Shown: positions 23,507 to 36,719 of the stretch, piece after piece | Numbering within the stretch: the first letter of the stretch is position 1 | Layout of the letters: every line of letters begins with the position of its first letter | NCBI RefSeq assembly: GCF_001949145.1 | Contig: NW_019091385.1 | Span: 2,348,956-2,412,955, forward strand | DNA length: 64,000 bases | From: Acanthaster planci | Taxonomy: Eukaryota > Echinodermata > Asteroidea > Valvatida > Acanthasteridae | Reading direction: 5' to 3' | Program-made: the position numbers and the translations under genes | Notes under the pieces: generated by a model | Seen by the model: the letters and a program-made list of their open reading frames with translations, nothing else | Databases searched by the model: none | What the model was told of the DNA's origin: nothing

Positions 23507-26500
23507 TTAGGAAAAGAGTGTTTCGCTCGGTTGCTTGACTGTCCTCGTTGATTCGCCAAAGTAGCGGGTCAGCGACTGGAAGGAACTCTTTCTTCTCCGT
23601 TTCTCCTTGCGATCTTCAGGTGTGGGAGACACCGGTGCATTTCTCCCAACGGCATCCAGGGGAGAATCCTCTTGAATGTCATCAAGAGAAGAGAGGCGCC
23701 TGGCCGGCGCTTCAGAGGATATGGATTTGGCTTGATACCCAAGCTTGCGGAGGACTCCGGTCCACGATCCCTCCTCTTCTTCTCCAAAGACTTCCTCATC
23801 GACTGACTCACGCCTGGCTCGAGCGTAGTCCTTGTACTTGGCCAGTAGACTCTGGAATCGCTTGACGGCTTCCTGGTGTTTACGAAGCACCACCTCAGCG
23901 AAGTCGGTGACGATGTCCCAGGTTTTCTTAGTGATCTCCTCGGAGTAGTACCAACTAGCCGGGGTGAAGCGAATAACATATTTCCCTTTAAGGGAGGTCG
24001 GAACCATGTGGGCCTTGCCAGATTGGTTGATTCGTTGCAGGAGAAATTCTGTCAAATTGTTCTCCCCCTGTGAACAGTAAATCCGATCTTTGGTTGTAAC
24101 AAAAATGAGCATACCGAAACACGAAAAATGCTCCTCAGTTATGTCAAATGCCTCCAATTTGTCAAACATGTATGACTTGTTGCCTTCATTGCTCTGAAAT
24201 CATTACGATATCCGATTCACAAGAGGATAACCTATATGGAAAGAGCTTTGTACCTTGAGTCTAAAGCACACGAGGCCGAACTTCACAGTGCCGACAACCT
24301 CGAACCTGTCATCCGCCAGCACCCAAGACTCAAACAACTTGGCCAAGGCCACGTGCTGTGATCCAAATAATAATTCATGTAAATGAAATCAGTTCACTCT
24401 TAGATGATATTAAGGTTTGAAGAAATTATCTGTTTGAAGCAAAATCACCCTCCACAATGAAAATAAAGTCACAGGAGAAAATTGATAACCGACATCAACG
24501 TACAACTAGCTTTCCAGGTTTGTAAGTGATAATTCTTGAAAAGCATTCGCCCAAATCAGAAAATAGACTCAGAAAATTGTTCTGTGGGTCAATTTTATAA
24601 AATCATTCAGCAAACAAGTGATCAAGCAAAAACCTGAAAACGTCCGTCGAACAAAATCGCTCTCCAAAGGAGTGAGTCCCTCATAAATTCACTCCTAAAG
24701 GGGGAAGAAAAAACACTCTAAAAAGTGTAAAATCCTTCAAAAGACAGAAAAAACCCTCAAAAGAGTGAGAAATTACTCCAAAACATACAGGAGCCATACG
24801 AGGAACCGTTCTTTTCGAATTGTGACTGAGATGGTTCCTCGAAAGAGTGCAAAATAACTCTTCGCAGTGGTTTTTACCCTTTTTTGGAGAGTTTTCGTTC
24901 TTTTTAGAGTGGTTTTCAGAATGGTTTTCACTCTTTTGGAGTAGATTTATGAGGGACTCACTTTCGGAGAGTCGGCTTTTCACTCTTTTGCATTGAGAGA
25001 GTACTCTTGAGAGACACATTACAAACTTTTACTGTATTTATCAAAGCAAAGTTTACAAAAACGTTGTATAACTAACCGATCTTATGTAAGCTTGAAGTCC
25101 TTCCACGCCGTACAACCTGATGACAAACCACAGTTTCAAAGACCGGAATCGGCGGCTCAGGGGGATGGTCCAGTTCTGTCCAAGTCAGAATTACAGTTAC
25201 AAATCAAGACTGATCACTTGAGAACAGTCAAACATTCTTATTTTATTTGGCAAGGGTAGTTTTTAATTCAGCAAATGTGCGAATACAACAGTAAAAGGAA
25301 AGAACTGCGTGAGTTTAGAGATCACGTGACCTTGGCAAAGTCACCCTGACTATGATCGTGCTCTCTTACCCTGTAATCAAGCAAGTGCTTCTCTTGTTCA
25401 GCTTCCATGTAGTAGATGCGGTTGATGGACAGTGCCTCGACTAGTAAGTACTTGTCCCTCACCCTGCTCAGTGAATGGTTAATATCTTTAATTACGTGCT
25501 GTTTGTTAACCTTTTTCGGAACTCAGGCATTATGAAATCTAGGACTGGTTCTGCAAGCGGTCACAAGTGTTTGTCGCAAAACGGTCAAGGATGGGTAAGA
25601 GGAGTTTGTGGCTGGAGATGTCACCTGTTTTTAGAGTTAGATTTGGTGAAAACATTTTCGCAGATAATTGCCATTGGCGATTGATCTTCCAGGCTAGAGA
25701 GGCCATTGTCACAATCAACTAAGCACTCTCTGCAAAATTTGGGGGTTGAAAGATTTTACAGTATGTTAACGTGGATATAACTGAAGATGGAAGAAAGGGG
25801 AGAATAGTCACCACATAACAGAACAGTCTATGCCGACGTGCATCCACTTAACAGGATTGTAGTTGAATGACGACACATACTGGAACAAAATTATGGTAAA
25901 TATTAAAGTTCATCTGAGTGAGTGGTCAGATATTCGTCTGTATATATGTCTCCACCACTCCGTCTGCTCTCTGGGAAGAAGAGACACCCAACATTATCAT
26001 TTAATCGTGGGTATCAGGATTTCTGCCAAAAGGGAGCACCGCACAGCTCCTTGTCAGAGCTGTATAGATAGAGCAGGGCTTCTTTCAGAATTTTGGACAC
26101 AAAATGGCTGTTCATAATGGGTACATTAGAGTGTGTAGCTATTGTATATCAACTGTCCAGTTGCCAGTTTGTTTCCAAAAATGATTACTTTTGTCGCAAC
26201 TCTCTATATATACGGTTCTGCTCCATGTACACGTCGTAGCAGACTGAGATAGGATCAATAGCAGAGGAGGCCTATTCCATGGCATGGTTAATGTTAAGGA
26301 CCATGCCGAGTAAGTGCGCACTCATGCATCTGATTCTTCCCTTTACATAATGCATGTCACGTAGTTAATTTACATGTACATGAAATTACTTTTGGTTTGA
26401 CCTTGATGCTTCCCACGCAAGGGCAACTCGGGGCTCTCTTTCTGTGGGTTTCACAAAGTGTTGAGCCCTTCCAATTTCTGTGTGCATTTTCCGTGTATAT

Positions 26501-29500
26501 TGTGGGGAGCATGACTTCTGATGTAAGTCATGTTTAGGAGTATCAATCTTAGAAACTCCCTGTGAGTAGGCCTAATTGTTTTGCGTATAATTATTTTGTA
26601 TTTCCCGAAATTGTGTGCTTTGGGGGGCACAGTGGGACGACTGATTATCCGTGAAGTTTGCTGTTTGTGTACATGTACTGTGCAAATATACCAGGCCTAC
26701 ATTTGTTAAGGAAAACAAATGTGGTTTCATTGTTTATGAGATATTTTGAGAGTGCCCTTTCCTCCTTCCTCCTACCTCCAACCGTCGTGGGGCTGGTCTG
26801 CTACATTATGAACAAAACAGCATTTGTTTAGATCAGTTTAGATCTTGACTCTCGGATTACTACCAAGTAACCTTTTTGAAATGTGGATTTTATTTTTAAA
26901 AAGATCTTCTTTGTTTATGGTATTCTCCAATATAGTTCAGATCCACTGAAAGAGTAGATTTGACACAACCCGAAAAGGGAGTCCTGATTTTTCTTTATAG
27001 GAATATAGACGTCAATATTGCAACCTGGCGCCAATCATCATTATGAAGGTTATGCGTGGTGGCGTCTCCATGTTGTCTCAGGTGCTGTTTTGTTGTTTAA
27101 TTTAGTTACAACGAATGTACAAAATGTTCACTTGAGCCTAACGCACCGATATAAAACTCTTGCCTCAGAGGACACGTTAATGAATAAACCTCTGCTGACG
27201 ATTGGCGATGTCCCTTCAGAGCCCCCATTTACCTGGAATCCGTCGAGTAGATACTTGAACTCTGGACAGATGAGTGCGTTGCCAGCATAGGCTCCGTCCA
27301 CGTGAAGCCACAGGTCCTTTTCAGCGCAGACTTGGCCAATTTCCTCGATGTTATCCACAGCTGTACTGCTTGTTGTTCCCATGGTAGCACAGACCTAAGT
27401 ATTTTACAATGCCATCATCACACTCTCAAGCTAAATTTACAAAAGAAAATATTTTAGATTTCCACAACGGGATGTAACTGTGTGGGCGTCATGTGACACT
27501 TCGCCGATACAGGAATTTTTACCAGGTTGGTATTGACCTGATTCAAAAGTTTCCGGCAGGCTAGCAGGATGGGTGGCCTATATGGGTGTCATTTCAAAAC
27601 AATTTTTAAATGTGGACCAACCATTCTATGGCAAGACCCACACGTTCAATTATTCTACGGGAATTAGGCCTTCACATGTTCCAGTTTAAACCAGACACAT
27701 ATTTATCTGGCCTGAAAAGTCTTATAACAACTGTTACGTACTTTTTGTGGGTAAAATAACTTAAGCTATTTTGGAGCTGCCTTTACCAGAGAAAAGGACG
27801 AATGTTACTCACAAAGAAGGGAACCAGTCCACTTGCTATATCCTCCTGCAAAATAAATAAAAGGCATGAAAACTACAATAATCTTGCAATACAACCCACC
27901 CAAAATCATTCACTGTAAAGTCAATCTGTTTCTTTGGGACGTCTCGTACTACAAGCTTGTCTAAAATTGGCCAGACTGCAGTTTAATAGCAATCACGATT
28001 AGCAAAACATGTTTTGAATCTTGACAGAAAATGGAAATTCACTGCACAGGATAATTTCAACTCGTTGTACTAAGACATAAAAGTGAAGCCCTCTGGACCA
28101 AGCATGAAATGACGCTGAAATTTGAAAGGACTAACCTACAGTATGCCTACTGCGTTTATACACTCGAATGTAACCCTCTAAGCTTTACCTCCACTGCTTT
28201 GCGTAGAGTCTCCCCACGGAGAGCGAACTCATCATCGGTCGGTAAAATGTGTCTTTTCACAAAGGCAATATTGGCCGCCTTCTCCACCGATGAATGGGCC
28301 TGATAAGAAAACGAATTGTGCCATACCTTTAACCAGACTATATTATTCATTATGTTTCAATCCCCTAGCTGTGTATTTACTCTCTGATCTCTAATCAACA
28401 TTAACTAAACAAAAATATTATAGCCGTATTTATGCAGTAAAATCTCAAACATCATCTCGCAGTAATACTAATGCAGTCCACTATTTGAAAAACCTCTTTA
28501 TCATCAGCCGATGGAGGTAACCATGAGAGGTAGGTTGAGAGAAACAAGGCTGGAGAGGAACTCTCATGCAATGGGTTTTTGTACCTCTTCTGAGAAATAA
28601 GCCACCAGCTTAGATAGCAAGATGCAGTCATCTTCATCTGGTTGTTTCTCCTTCATGGCGTTAATTGTCTTTGTTCTGGCAGCAAACAGACACACGAGAG
28701 TGCACTCACTGGATGAAGTCTAACAGATGAAAAGGAAACATTACGTGACAATTAAAAACAAAGAAATGAATGAATGAATAAAATTGTTCAATTAAATAAC
28801 ACAAATAAATTCGTCTGCCTGCAGTAGAATTACAACACTGCCATGAGTTCGAAATCTCTGTTCATCACCACGGGAAGTCTGTATACGTTTAAAGTTTTGG
28901 AGGGGGGATTGAGTTGAACATAAAAATTCGAAGAAGGTGTATCCAAGAAATTTTATAAAACTTATAAGAAAGGGTGTTTACACTCCTTTCAAGGTTCAAA
29001 TTACAAAATAAATAAAATCTAATGTAAGCTGAAGTAATACGTTACCAATTTTTAAATCAGTTTTTAAATCTATTGTAAAAAACTGTCATACAAATTTCAA
29101 CTTCTGGCTGCAGTGACAATTGTTAAAACAAGTCGAACTAAATCAATTACCTTCAACGTCATTGTGCAACGGAGAGGGCCTTGCAAAAAGTGAGGGGGCA
29201 AGCCCCCCAGTCGAAAAAGTGGGGGGGCACTCCCCCCCCCGCTTCCGCCGTCAGTGGCAAGGACAAGGGTGCACAATACTGTAGTGTGTCTTTGACTGAT
29301 TTTAAATCATTTCCATGCGTGCAGCAAAAGTGGTTAAGCAATCTTTCTTCATCGTCCCAGTGCTGCTGCTGACCTTTTCTACCCCAAGTTTGCGACCATA
29401 GACATATTTTATGCAGTAAATAAAAATCTGTATTACTTTTCACCGAGCGGTTGGTGGTTATTCGATCGAGCCTTAATTCGCACTTCACTTTCCCAGTTAA

Positions 29501-32354
29501 AATAGTACGATCTGGGAGTACCGGTATTGCTCCTTCCTCGGCATGATTTCCATTCTGGATTAGTAATTACAACTTAAAGATCAACCTTTACGTTTTACAG
29601 TCACCCTCGAGTCCGTTCCATGTACTGGATTATAATTATATTCCCAGCAACGCCAGGACCTTTGACCGCACTTGGTCTTATCTCATGGAAAATCACTTGA
29701 GCAGCTATTGCCTCTAGACAATGATGCTCGGAGTTTCACAATCGTTTCGTTGGTCAGTGGGTTTTCCGGTGTGTTTTGAATGTCATGCGAGGGCCATGTA
29801 ATATTTTTGAGGCCGTTGCAAAAGAACCTCTTTGCAGTGTCAAAAATCTGTGTTATTACTATCTCGAAAACAGATGAGAGCGCTCCTAAGTAAATAAAAA
29901 CCATAGACTGTGCATTAATTCAGCACACGAGCAAAATGATATAGGAAAGGCATTGAGAAAGCTAAGCGACTTTTCTACCTTTCAACTATGAATTCAAGTA
30001 TATACACACTCGATGTGGTATAATTTGTTAAAGTCATACCCATTTGATTTGTCTTATTTCTGATACCAAATAGACCGCGCCCATCCTTACCTGAATGACC
30101 CCTCCCCCTTTACACCCTTCGGTGTACGGTAGAAGTTCCTTTGGTAGACCCATCATGCGTCCAACCCAGTCAACCATGACCGTCTCCAATTCCGTCATGA
30201 CAGGGGAGGCAATCTAATCGAGAGGGGGAACTCAGAATTAAGATTTGTGCAAGCATGATTTGGTAAAAAAATACATCCTCTGCCACCACGATCACCACAA
30301 CAACACCATAACTATCACAGTAAAACTCTAAAACCACCAATGCTCTTCTTGCCACGACAGCCACACTAGTGGCGTACTAGACTAAATACTTAACAAGTAC
30401 AACATTGCAGCAGCGATGCTAAATTTCTTTTATGTAACGAAATTAATGTTCTCACCCAGGTAAAACTGATGCTGCCTAGCCCGGCAACCAGAAATTCCGC
30501 CAGCATGGCGGGATAGGAGTTACCGCCCGGGAAGTAGGCGTGGAAATGTGGATGGTGCCAGTGGGTCATCTGTCCAGGTGAGATCGAAACAATGAAACCA
30601 ATTTTGTCCATTGACCAATTAATGTCGATCTTTGCCCAAGAAGTTCGACGTCACCTGCCTTAGGATGCATGAATGGACATGATAATTTTTGGGGCTTGGT
30701 GTTCGTTAGAGGAAAACAGTTTTCGAAACATTGTTGGTGGGGAACGGGGACTAGAGACTTATTTACATTTTGTCAGAGGTGGAAAAGGAACTCCAGAGTT
30801 CCCATGTTACTCCTTAGTGATGTCTTGATTATTTTATCCTGGAATAGTCATTTGCAGGCAAGATTTTGATACCCTGAGATAATTAGACTGCACCTGAATC
30901 TGTTGTCCCAAGCTGGGTCTGCAGTATGGGTCTTTGTTTTTTTATTGGAAATACGTGGGGGGGGGGCATGCTGGCAATAGAAGCATAGACGTCTCTCCGG
31001 AAGCACATTAAGACACGGCTAGTCAGTTGGTACTTGAACAACGCTTGCTCAGAATGAAACATAGTGGAGGTTACTCCAGGACATCAGTACCCGTGCAAAC
31101 TAAAAGTATCGTGAAAATGTGGAAATATAAAATAAATCAGTTTTCACCACAAGAAGTTAGAATATTTAGGTCGATATCTTGGTCAGCCTGATCAGCGAGG
31201 GTTTACACACGCGATATGAACATGTTCGAGCTGTTTGCAGTCTTATAAGTTTATTCCGCGATCACGAACCATCACTATCTCCAGAAGAGTCGCAATCTTC
31301 GTTCGACGTCAGAAATGGTCGTTCAACGCAGTTGTCAAGAAACCAAAAAAGGCATCTGAAAATTTTTTTTAAGAATAACACACTGGAATAGCCAGACTTG
31401 AATAAAGGCTATAATTGTGACCCTGGAGGATTTTTTCAAAGAGAAATAAAGTCCGACATTTCAACAAGGGAAGCTTCCACGAGGCAGGAAGAATACTTTC
31501 CTCTAAAGACTGGCAGTAAAACATTCTATCGGTGGATGTGCACGTTCAGGTTTGGTTTTATTTTTCATACTACAAGTGGTTGAATACGTGTACACTATAC
31601 AGTAGGCCAACGTGTCGCGTAATGCAGTGTCGTAGCACAACACGAAAACAGTCGTTCCACGAGACTAACTTTATCCCCGTTTCTGACAGCTTTGCTTGGA
31701 ATTTGCTTGAAATTTGTTATTTGTATTGGCTCTCCGTTTTTTTTTCTCCTTTCTCTTTCAGACCGTGTCCGTGTCTTTATACAGAATTCTGGGGTCCCTA
31801 TTGCAATAGAGTACCGAACATGGAGCTATTTTCGAAGTGAATACGTCACGCGCACAATTATGTGTGTAAAAGGCACTAGCGCAAGAACCAGCGAGAACTC
31901 CTCGCGTTTGCACTACCCTTCCTAACTTAATAACTGGGCGATTGAAACAAAATTCCGTGGGGAATTACTGCATTTTCATGCTTTACCTCAGACTGCATTA
32001 TTGCCGGTTTGTTGAATCAGTTGACGACTCTTAATGAGACAGATTCGGATAAAAATGATAAGTTGCTTAATGTGTAAGTAAGGTTTGGGCAAAAACTTGA
32101 TTGAAAAAGACTTCAACACCCCAACTACTCCATCGGCTACTTTGACGACTTACTCCAGGCAGAATCTTGTCGTATACGTCTTTTATCACGTCCTCCCATG
32201 CCTCAGGTTGCTGGGGAGCGTTTGCGGGAAGCAACTTGTGTAGATAGCCAGGCTCCACGGAGGGCAACACGGGCCGGTCCTTAACACCTTTCAGGTAATC
32301 TACGATAAAATTGGCCACATCACCGGCTGCACGTCGAAACGTGTCCTCATCCAT
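23507..32354 (-). CDS. Group II PLP amino-acid decarboxylase, HDC/DDC-like, tandem copy 1 (complete)
   Basis: Twelve exons: 32154-32354, 30456-30569, 30091-30213, 28585-28719, 28189-28299, 27813-27845, 27233-27394, 25812-25879, 25370-25463, 25077-25175, 24254-24355, 23507-24067; 600 aa with every junction in frame. Family landmarks are HPHFHAYFP (73-81), the PLP-stacking His in AHSSVE (193), GTT (245-247), HVDGAYAG (Asp272), the PLP lysine in FNYNPVKW (Lys304), the mobile-loop Tyr (333), and LSRRFRSLK with Ser354. The enzyme should remove CO2 from an aromatic or related amino acid to give an amine. Ser354 and [15 protein letters not shown] favour HDC over DOPA decarboxylase (Gly there). The Val before the PLP lysine is unlike either (DDC His, HDC Ser). 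Residues about 475-600 form an extension: a charged helical stretch, an EEEEGSW acidic patch, then [14 protein letters not shown]. Substrate is unknown. Confidence 0.95.
24660..24982. mobile_element. Foldback element in intron 10 of decarboxylase copy 1
   Basis: The left end (24660-24697) and right end (24943-24980) are inverted copies containing GAGTGAGTCCCTCATAAAT. Inside, AAAGAGTG-type units and their complements recur about every 20-30 bases, so the whole element folds on itself. A related, more diverged element occupies the same intron of copy 2. Confidence 0.75.
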
Positions 32355-34300
32355 GTTTCGATTTATATGTATGCTTTGCCTCGAGGAAAGAAAAGGATTC
32401 TCCAGACAGTACCGTGACGGTTATCTTACTCTACAGCAAAATTATTGTGACTGGATGCAGAGCTGCACATACGCCTTGACGCGGTCAACTTCACCGGAAG
32501 CAAATCTATACCGATGGAACGCCAAATCTTCCCTTTCCCATCAAATGTGTAACTTGCTCCTTCTTTGCCTGCAATGGTGCTGTGAGACCATGTTTAGGCT
32601 TGAAATGAGCTGCTTAGTTAATTGATTGTCTATTTCACGGTACCGGTACTTCAGGATAATTTGTTAAATTCTACAAAAACGGTCTACAAGATTAAAAACA
32701 AAGCAAACTAAAAAATCTCGACTGCCAACGAATCATCCACGAAAACTGTAGTTGTGAACACAACAGGAGTTGGGAAAACGTCCCTTGAATAAAGTAACTT
32801 TACATTAGTCGCATCGTATTGATATATAGAGATATTTGGCGTTCCATACCACAGCAGTTATTGTCTGGGAACTGCTAGTAGCCAACCCTACATAATATGC
32901 ACAGAGACCACTAAATCCAGCAAGTTGCAAGGGGGACGTGAGCCCGGTTGGATAACTGTGTTCCGACTGTTGTACGTGCTTTTAAGGCTACGTCAGCCGA
33001 GCGCATTGATCTTCAGATCTTTGGCTAATTTGCAAATAGTGGGTTCTGTATGGTCATACCTTATAGGTTGTGGTGTCTTTGGGCACGACACTTTGCCACT
33101 TGTTGATTCACACTATCCAGGAGTATAAAATGGGTGTCCATGAGGTTAGAAATGGTTATTTTATTCAACAATTAGCCTCCGTCAAATATTGTATCTTATA
33201 GAGCTCAACAGAATTATATTTCAACGGTCTTTGACCCTTGTATATACTGTATCATTGTACTGTTGGACGCATTACGCATCCATCCCGAATGTTACGTTGA
33301 AGTTGATTCTTGAAGTTTCTCCCCACGTGTTACCAATTTAAAATTCCATCACTCTGTTCTGTTTTACCAACATTATTGTTTACAATATTATTATTTTAGG
33401 TTAAAAACAGTGTGAATAGGTGTTTTATCTTCATTATTTCAGTCTTTCATTTCTGTCATTTCCTCTCAGCTGCCTTTTCTTTCAGCCTTTCCCAATAGAC
33501 TCAGGCCTTCTTTGTCTTGAAACTGGCTATTAACTTCCACGAAAATAACCCTGTGTACTTTTTAAACAGCTTTTTTGTCTTTAACTTCCGATGCAGTTTA
33601 TAAAACAATTTTCTGGCAGCAAATTTTAATGCCAAACATCGAACCGGCCAGTTTTAATTTAGTATACGTCCAGTGGCGTATCCGGGTTTTTGGTCCAGGG
33701 AAAAATGGATTTAGTTTTTAAATAATCACCAAGTTTATTCGTCGTTTAAAAAACTTCACTGCCTCAGCAGGTTATAGTAACATATCGAAGGTGTCAGTAC
33801 TTTCAATTCCCAACCAAAATTACAACATGTCTGCCGGGGAAGGGAGTGTAGACTTGTCCCCTGCCCCCTTATGCGTCACTATTTGTATCCACCCACTATT
33901 AGGTTGAGACCGTGACACCCGGCAACAGCTTTGCAGTGAATCGTTGAACGATGAAAGTTTATGATACCTTCGCGTAGAATCATTGTTAGGTTGGGACCCC
34001 ATGCAATCACTATGCTGAAAGTGAAAAATTTGACCCTGTGACCTTTGTTAAACTTTGAAATCCGTTCAGTGCAATTCTAAGCCCACGAACTGACATTCAC
34101 GGCGTCCGTTGAAACTCGCAACTCGATGTACATGTACATGTATATCTCGTATGTAAGAGTTTGTAATCTGTCAATAGCAAAACGGGGGCACCAAATGGTG
34201 ATCAGAACCAGGTTTTTTTTGGGGGGGGCGGAAAGGGTGCAGTGCACTAATTTAAGTGATAATTTCTGCAAAGTTCAGTAAATAGTGCCCTGCCCCCTCA
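32355..34300 (-). promoter_or_regulatory. Upstream flank of decarboxylase copy 1, shared with copy 2
   Basis: Blocks here match the upstream flank of copy 2 in the same order: 32839-32880 with about 55310-55370 (GGCGTTCCATACCACA and TGGGAACTGC cores), 33290-33370 with 55690-55790 (AATTTAAAATTCCATCA), and 33980-34130 with 56170-56320 (TAGGTTGGGACCC). They contain the promoter and any 5' UTR but I cannot mark a start site. Conservation may simply reflect recent duplication. Confidence 0.6.
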
Positions 34301-36699
34301 GTTTCTTTTGAGTAAAGAAGAATGGTTTGCCAAAAACCGGAGGGATTGTGAAAATATAGGTCAGGATCATTTTCGTCTGATCGCCTTTAGTCACGGTGCC
34401 TGTGGCAACCGGCCCCTGATACTGTGATGTAGTCGTAGCACGAAACCGTGGCACCCAGATACTACAATGATAACGCGTTCAGTGCCATCTTTCTTTAGTT
34501 CTCGAAGTCCATGCACGCACGTTCGCCGCTTCCACGTAGTTTGTGCGCGTGCGCTAAAATTCGGCAAAGTGGTGGTCACTTTTTAAAATGGCGACGCCAG
34601 CAAGCAAATGACGTACCAAAATCCATCTGCGGAGAAGAGTCCTTCACTGTGTAAAAAGTCAGCTGAATTTATACCGGATTAGAATCAGGCTTCAGATTTC
34701 ATTTTGTGATAGGCCTAAGTGACATTTCGGAGAAAATGGGTTGAAAGATGTCCGTGTACGTTACATTTCCGAACGTTGAAAAAGGTTATTTTAAAATCCA
34801 ATTTTAAATTGTTCTCCAATTTTTTCACACATGCTTTCTTGGTAAGTTAAAGAGTGTTTGAAAAAGAATACCGTATTATGTTTAAGCTACTGCGAATTGC
34901 CTTCGGTTAGCTTTATCAATTTCAACGTTGGCCTTCTGGGGCTGGTTTGCGTTTGTGGCGACACTTCCGTTTGACATGTTTCCATATGTCTGCGTTGCAG
35001 TTAGCGTCTTGATTGCGTTGCTCTCTGCGTTTCTCACGTCGATATGGAAACTAGGCTTTACTAGCTCAGGGTGCCACAAGCGCCTTGATTCAAAGGCTAT
35101 GGGTCCCCATCTGCCAACGGGGATACTGGGCCTATCCCCCTCCCGATGTTGCAGTAGAGTCGACATGCAACTTGGTTGACTCCGAAATAGATTTTTTAAG
35201 CAACTCTATGCGCTAATTTTCACACCTATTTTGTGAAAGTCAAAGATACCTTTCTTGAACAGCGGCCATTTTTCTGAGACGGATCAACCCAAAATGTATA
35301 CTTTTCACTGCCCTGCTCAATGCAGGCAGGTTGGCATGCATGTGGCCTTGAACTTCAAATGACCGTAACAACAAAACCGTATGCCAGATTGACTGAATTG
35401 ACTCATACCGATAGGGAGGTGTATGATGTATGCCAGGTCACTTAAAAAAGTCTCGCGCCTGACTGACAGCCGGGTCCCTAAGGACAGGAATTCACCCACC
35501 TGGCTGTGAGAAAGGTCAGAAATAACCCCGCTCTTTAAGGTTTAACTTGAAGGTATATGATATTTGAACACGTCAACACAACGTTTTTCCAACACCCCCC
35601 CTTGTCATTTCTAACTTATCTAACTTAACTTCTTTCAGTCTTATCTAATGTATGGAAATACATGTATTGGCTTACTACAGGTCAGAACACGTGACACATA
35701 CCCGAATCAAGCTTAAAATCTTAGTATTATTTAGGCCCATAAAACATCCCAGCCCGTAAACGTATATAAAATCTTAAGTCATGTAGGCCTAGTTGTAGTG
35801 ATATGGTGTCATACAGAACACAAGAAATATTTCAGAAATTGCATGATGACGTAATAATAATTTAAACTCAATTTTGGCATTCTCTGGACTTCTAGTCCCT
35901 ACCTTGGGTTACTGCATTCATCTGTATATGCTGATTCAAGTATTTTTCCAAAGGCTGGAATCAACTGCTATGACAACTATTAAAGGAAGGCAATACATTG
36001 TCTTTCTTCAAAACCATCACCGCATTTTACTTATTACAACTGCTGCACCTTAATTACACAGTAACATTATCCAGTGTTGATGAAATGAATCTCCTAAGCT
36101 TTCTCTTTGATTCCAAACTGTTTACGTGCCTCCTGTATCAGCTATTTACATGTACATGTACGTTATGTAAGATCCTATTTGCCCCAATTGGGGTTTAAAC
36201 AGTTTGCTCTTTTATTTCTCTTTATGAGAATGCGGCACCCATTCCTCATACTGGCCGGACGACAGGTTTTTGTGGAAAAAAATTACACTGACAATGAAGT
36301 AGGGCATTCAAAGCCCACTTCATTTATCTGTAACATCAGTAGTGCCTTCCCACAAAATTGGCTGTGCAGTACAGTTTTGTCAGTGTTATGCAGTAATCGG
36401 TAATAAGTGTATCCAACTCTAAAGCCTGGTTTCCGTAACGCAGACGGTCCACAAGACGAAGACGCAGACACGAACAGAAGAGACGGTGCATAACATCCTT
36501 CCGACCAAAATTTGAAAAAAAAATGGCCTTCGGAACTCAGGTTCGGGTTCAGGTTGACTCTATTTTCCACACAAAGGTGGAGAGAGTCCCTGAAAAGCAG
36601 CGCTTGTCGAGTAGGGACCCTCACTTACATATCTACATATACAAATACCACATTCACATGGACATTACATGAGCATACATTTGCGTATAATTATATACG
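34301..36699. other. Intergenic, no supported gene
   Basis: A CpG-rich patch at about 34480-34600 contains AAAATGGCGAC, a YY1-like motif often found at promoters, but no gene follows it convincingly. A minus-strand frame at 34882-35166 (94 codons, with ATG) has no similarity I recognise. At the right end the 3' part of a retrotransposon begins. Confidence 0.4.
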
Positions 36700-36719
36700 A
36701 CAATGGTTAAAAATAAGAA

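Noticed and set aside
24681-25019. 112-codon minus-strand frame in intron 10 of copy 1
   Set aside because: It lies within the foldback element; its Ser/Glu/Lys repeats come from the AGAGTG modules.
33670-33690. CAGTGGCGTA motif as the end of a hAT-type transposon
   Set aside because: A ten-base match only; no matching inverted end or target duplication was found nearby.
34882-35166. 94-codon minus-strand frame with an ATG
   Set aside because: No known similarity and no promoter or splice context; could be a decayed transposon gene.
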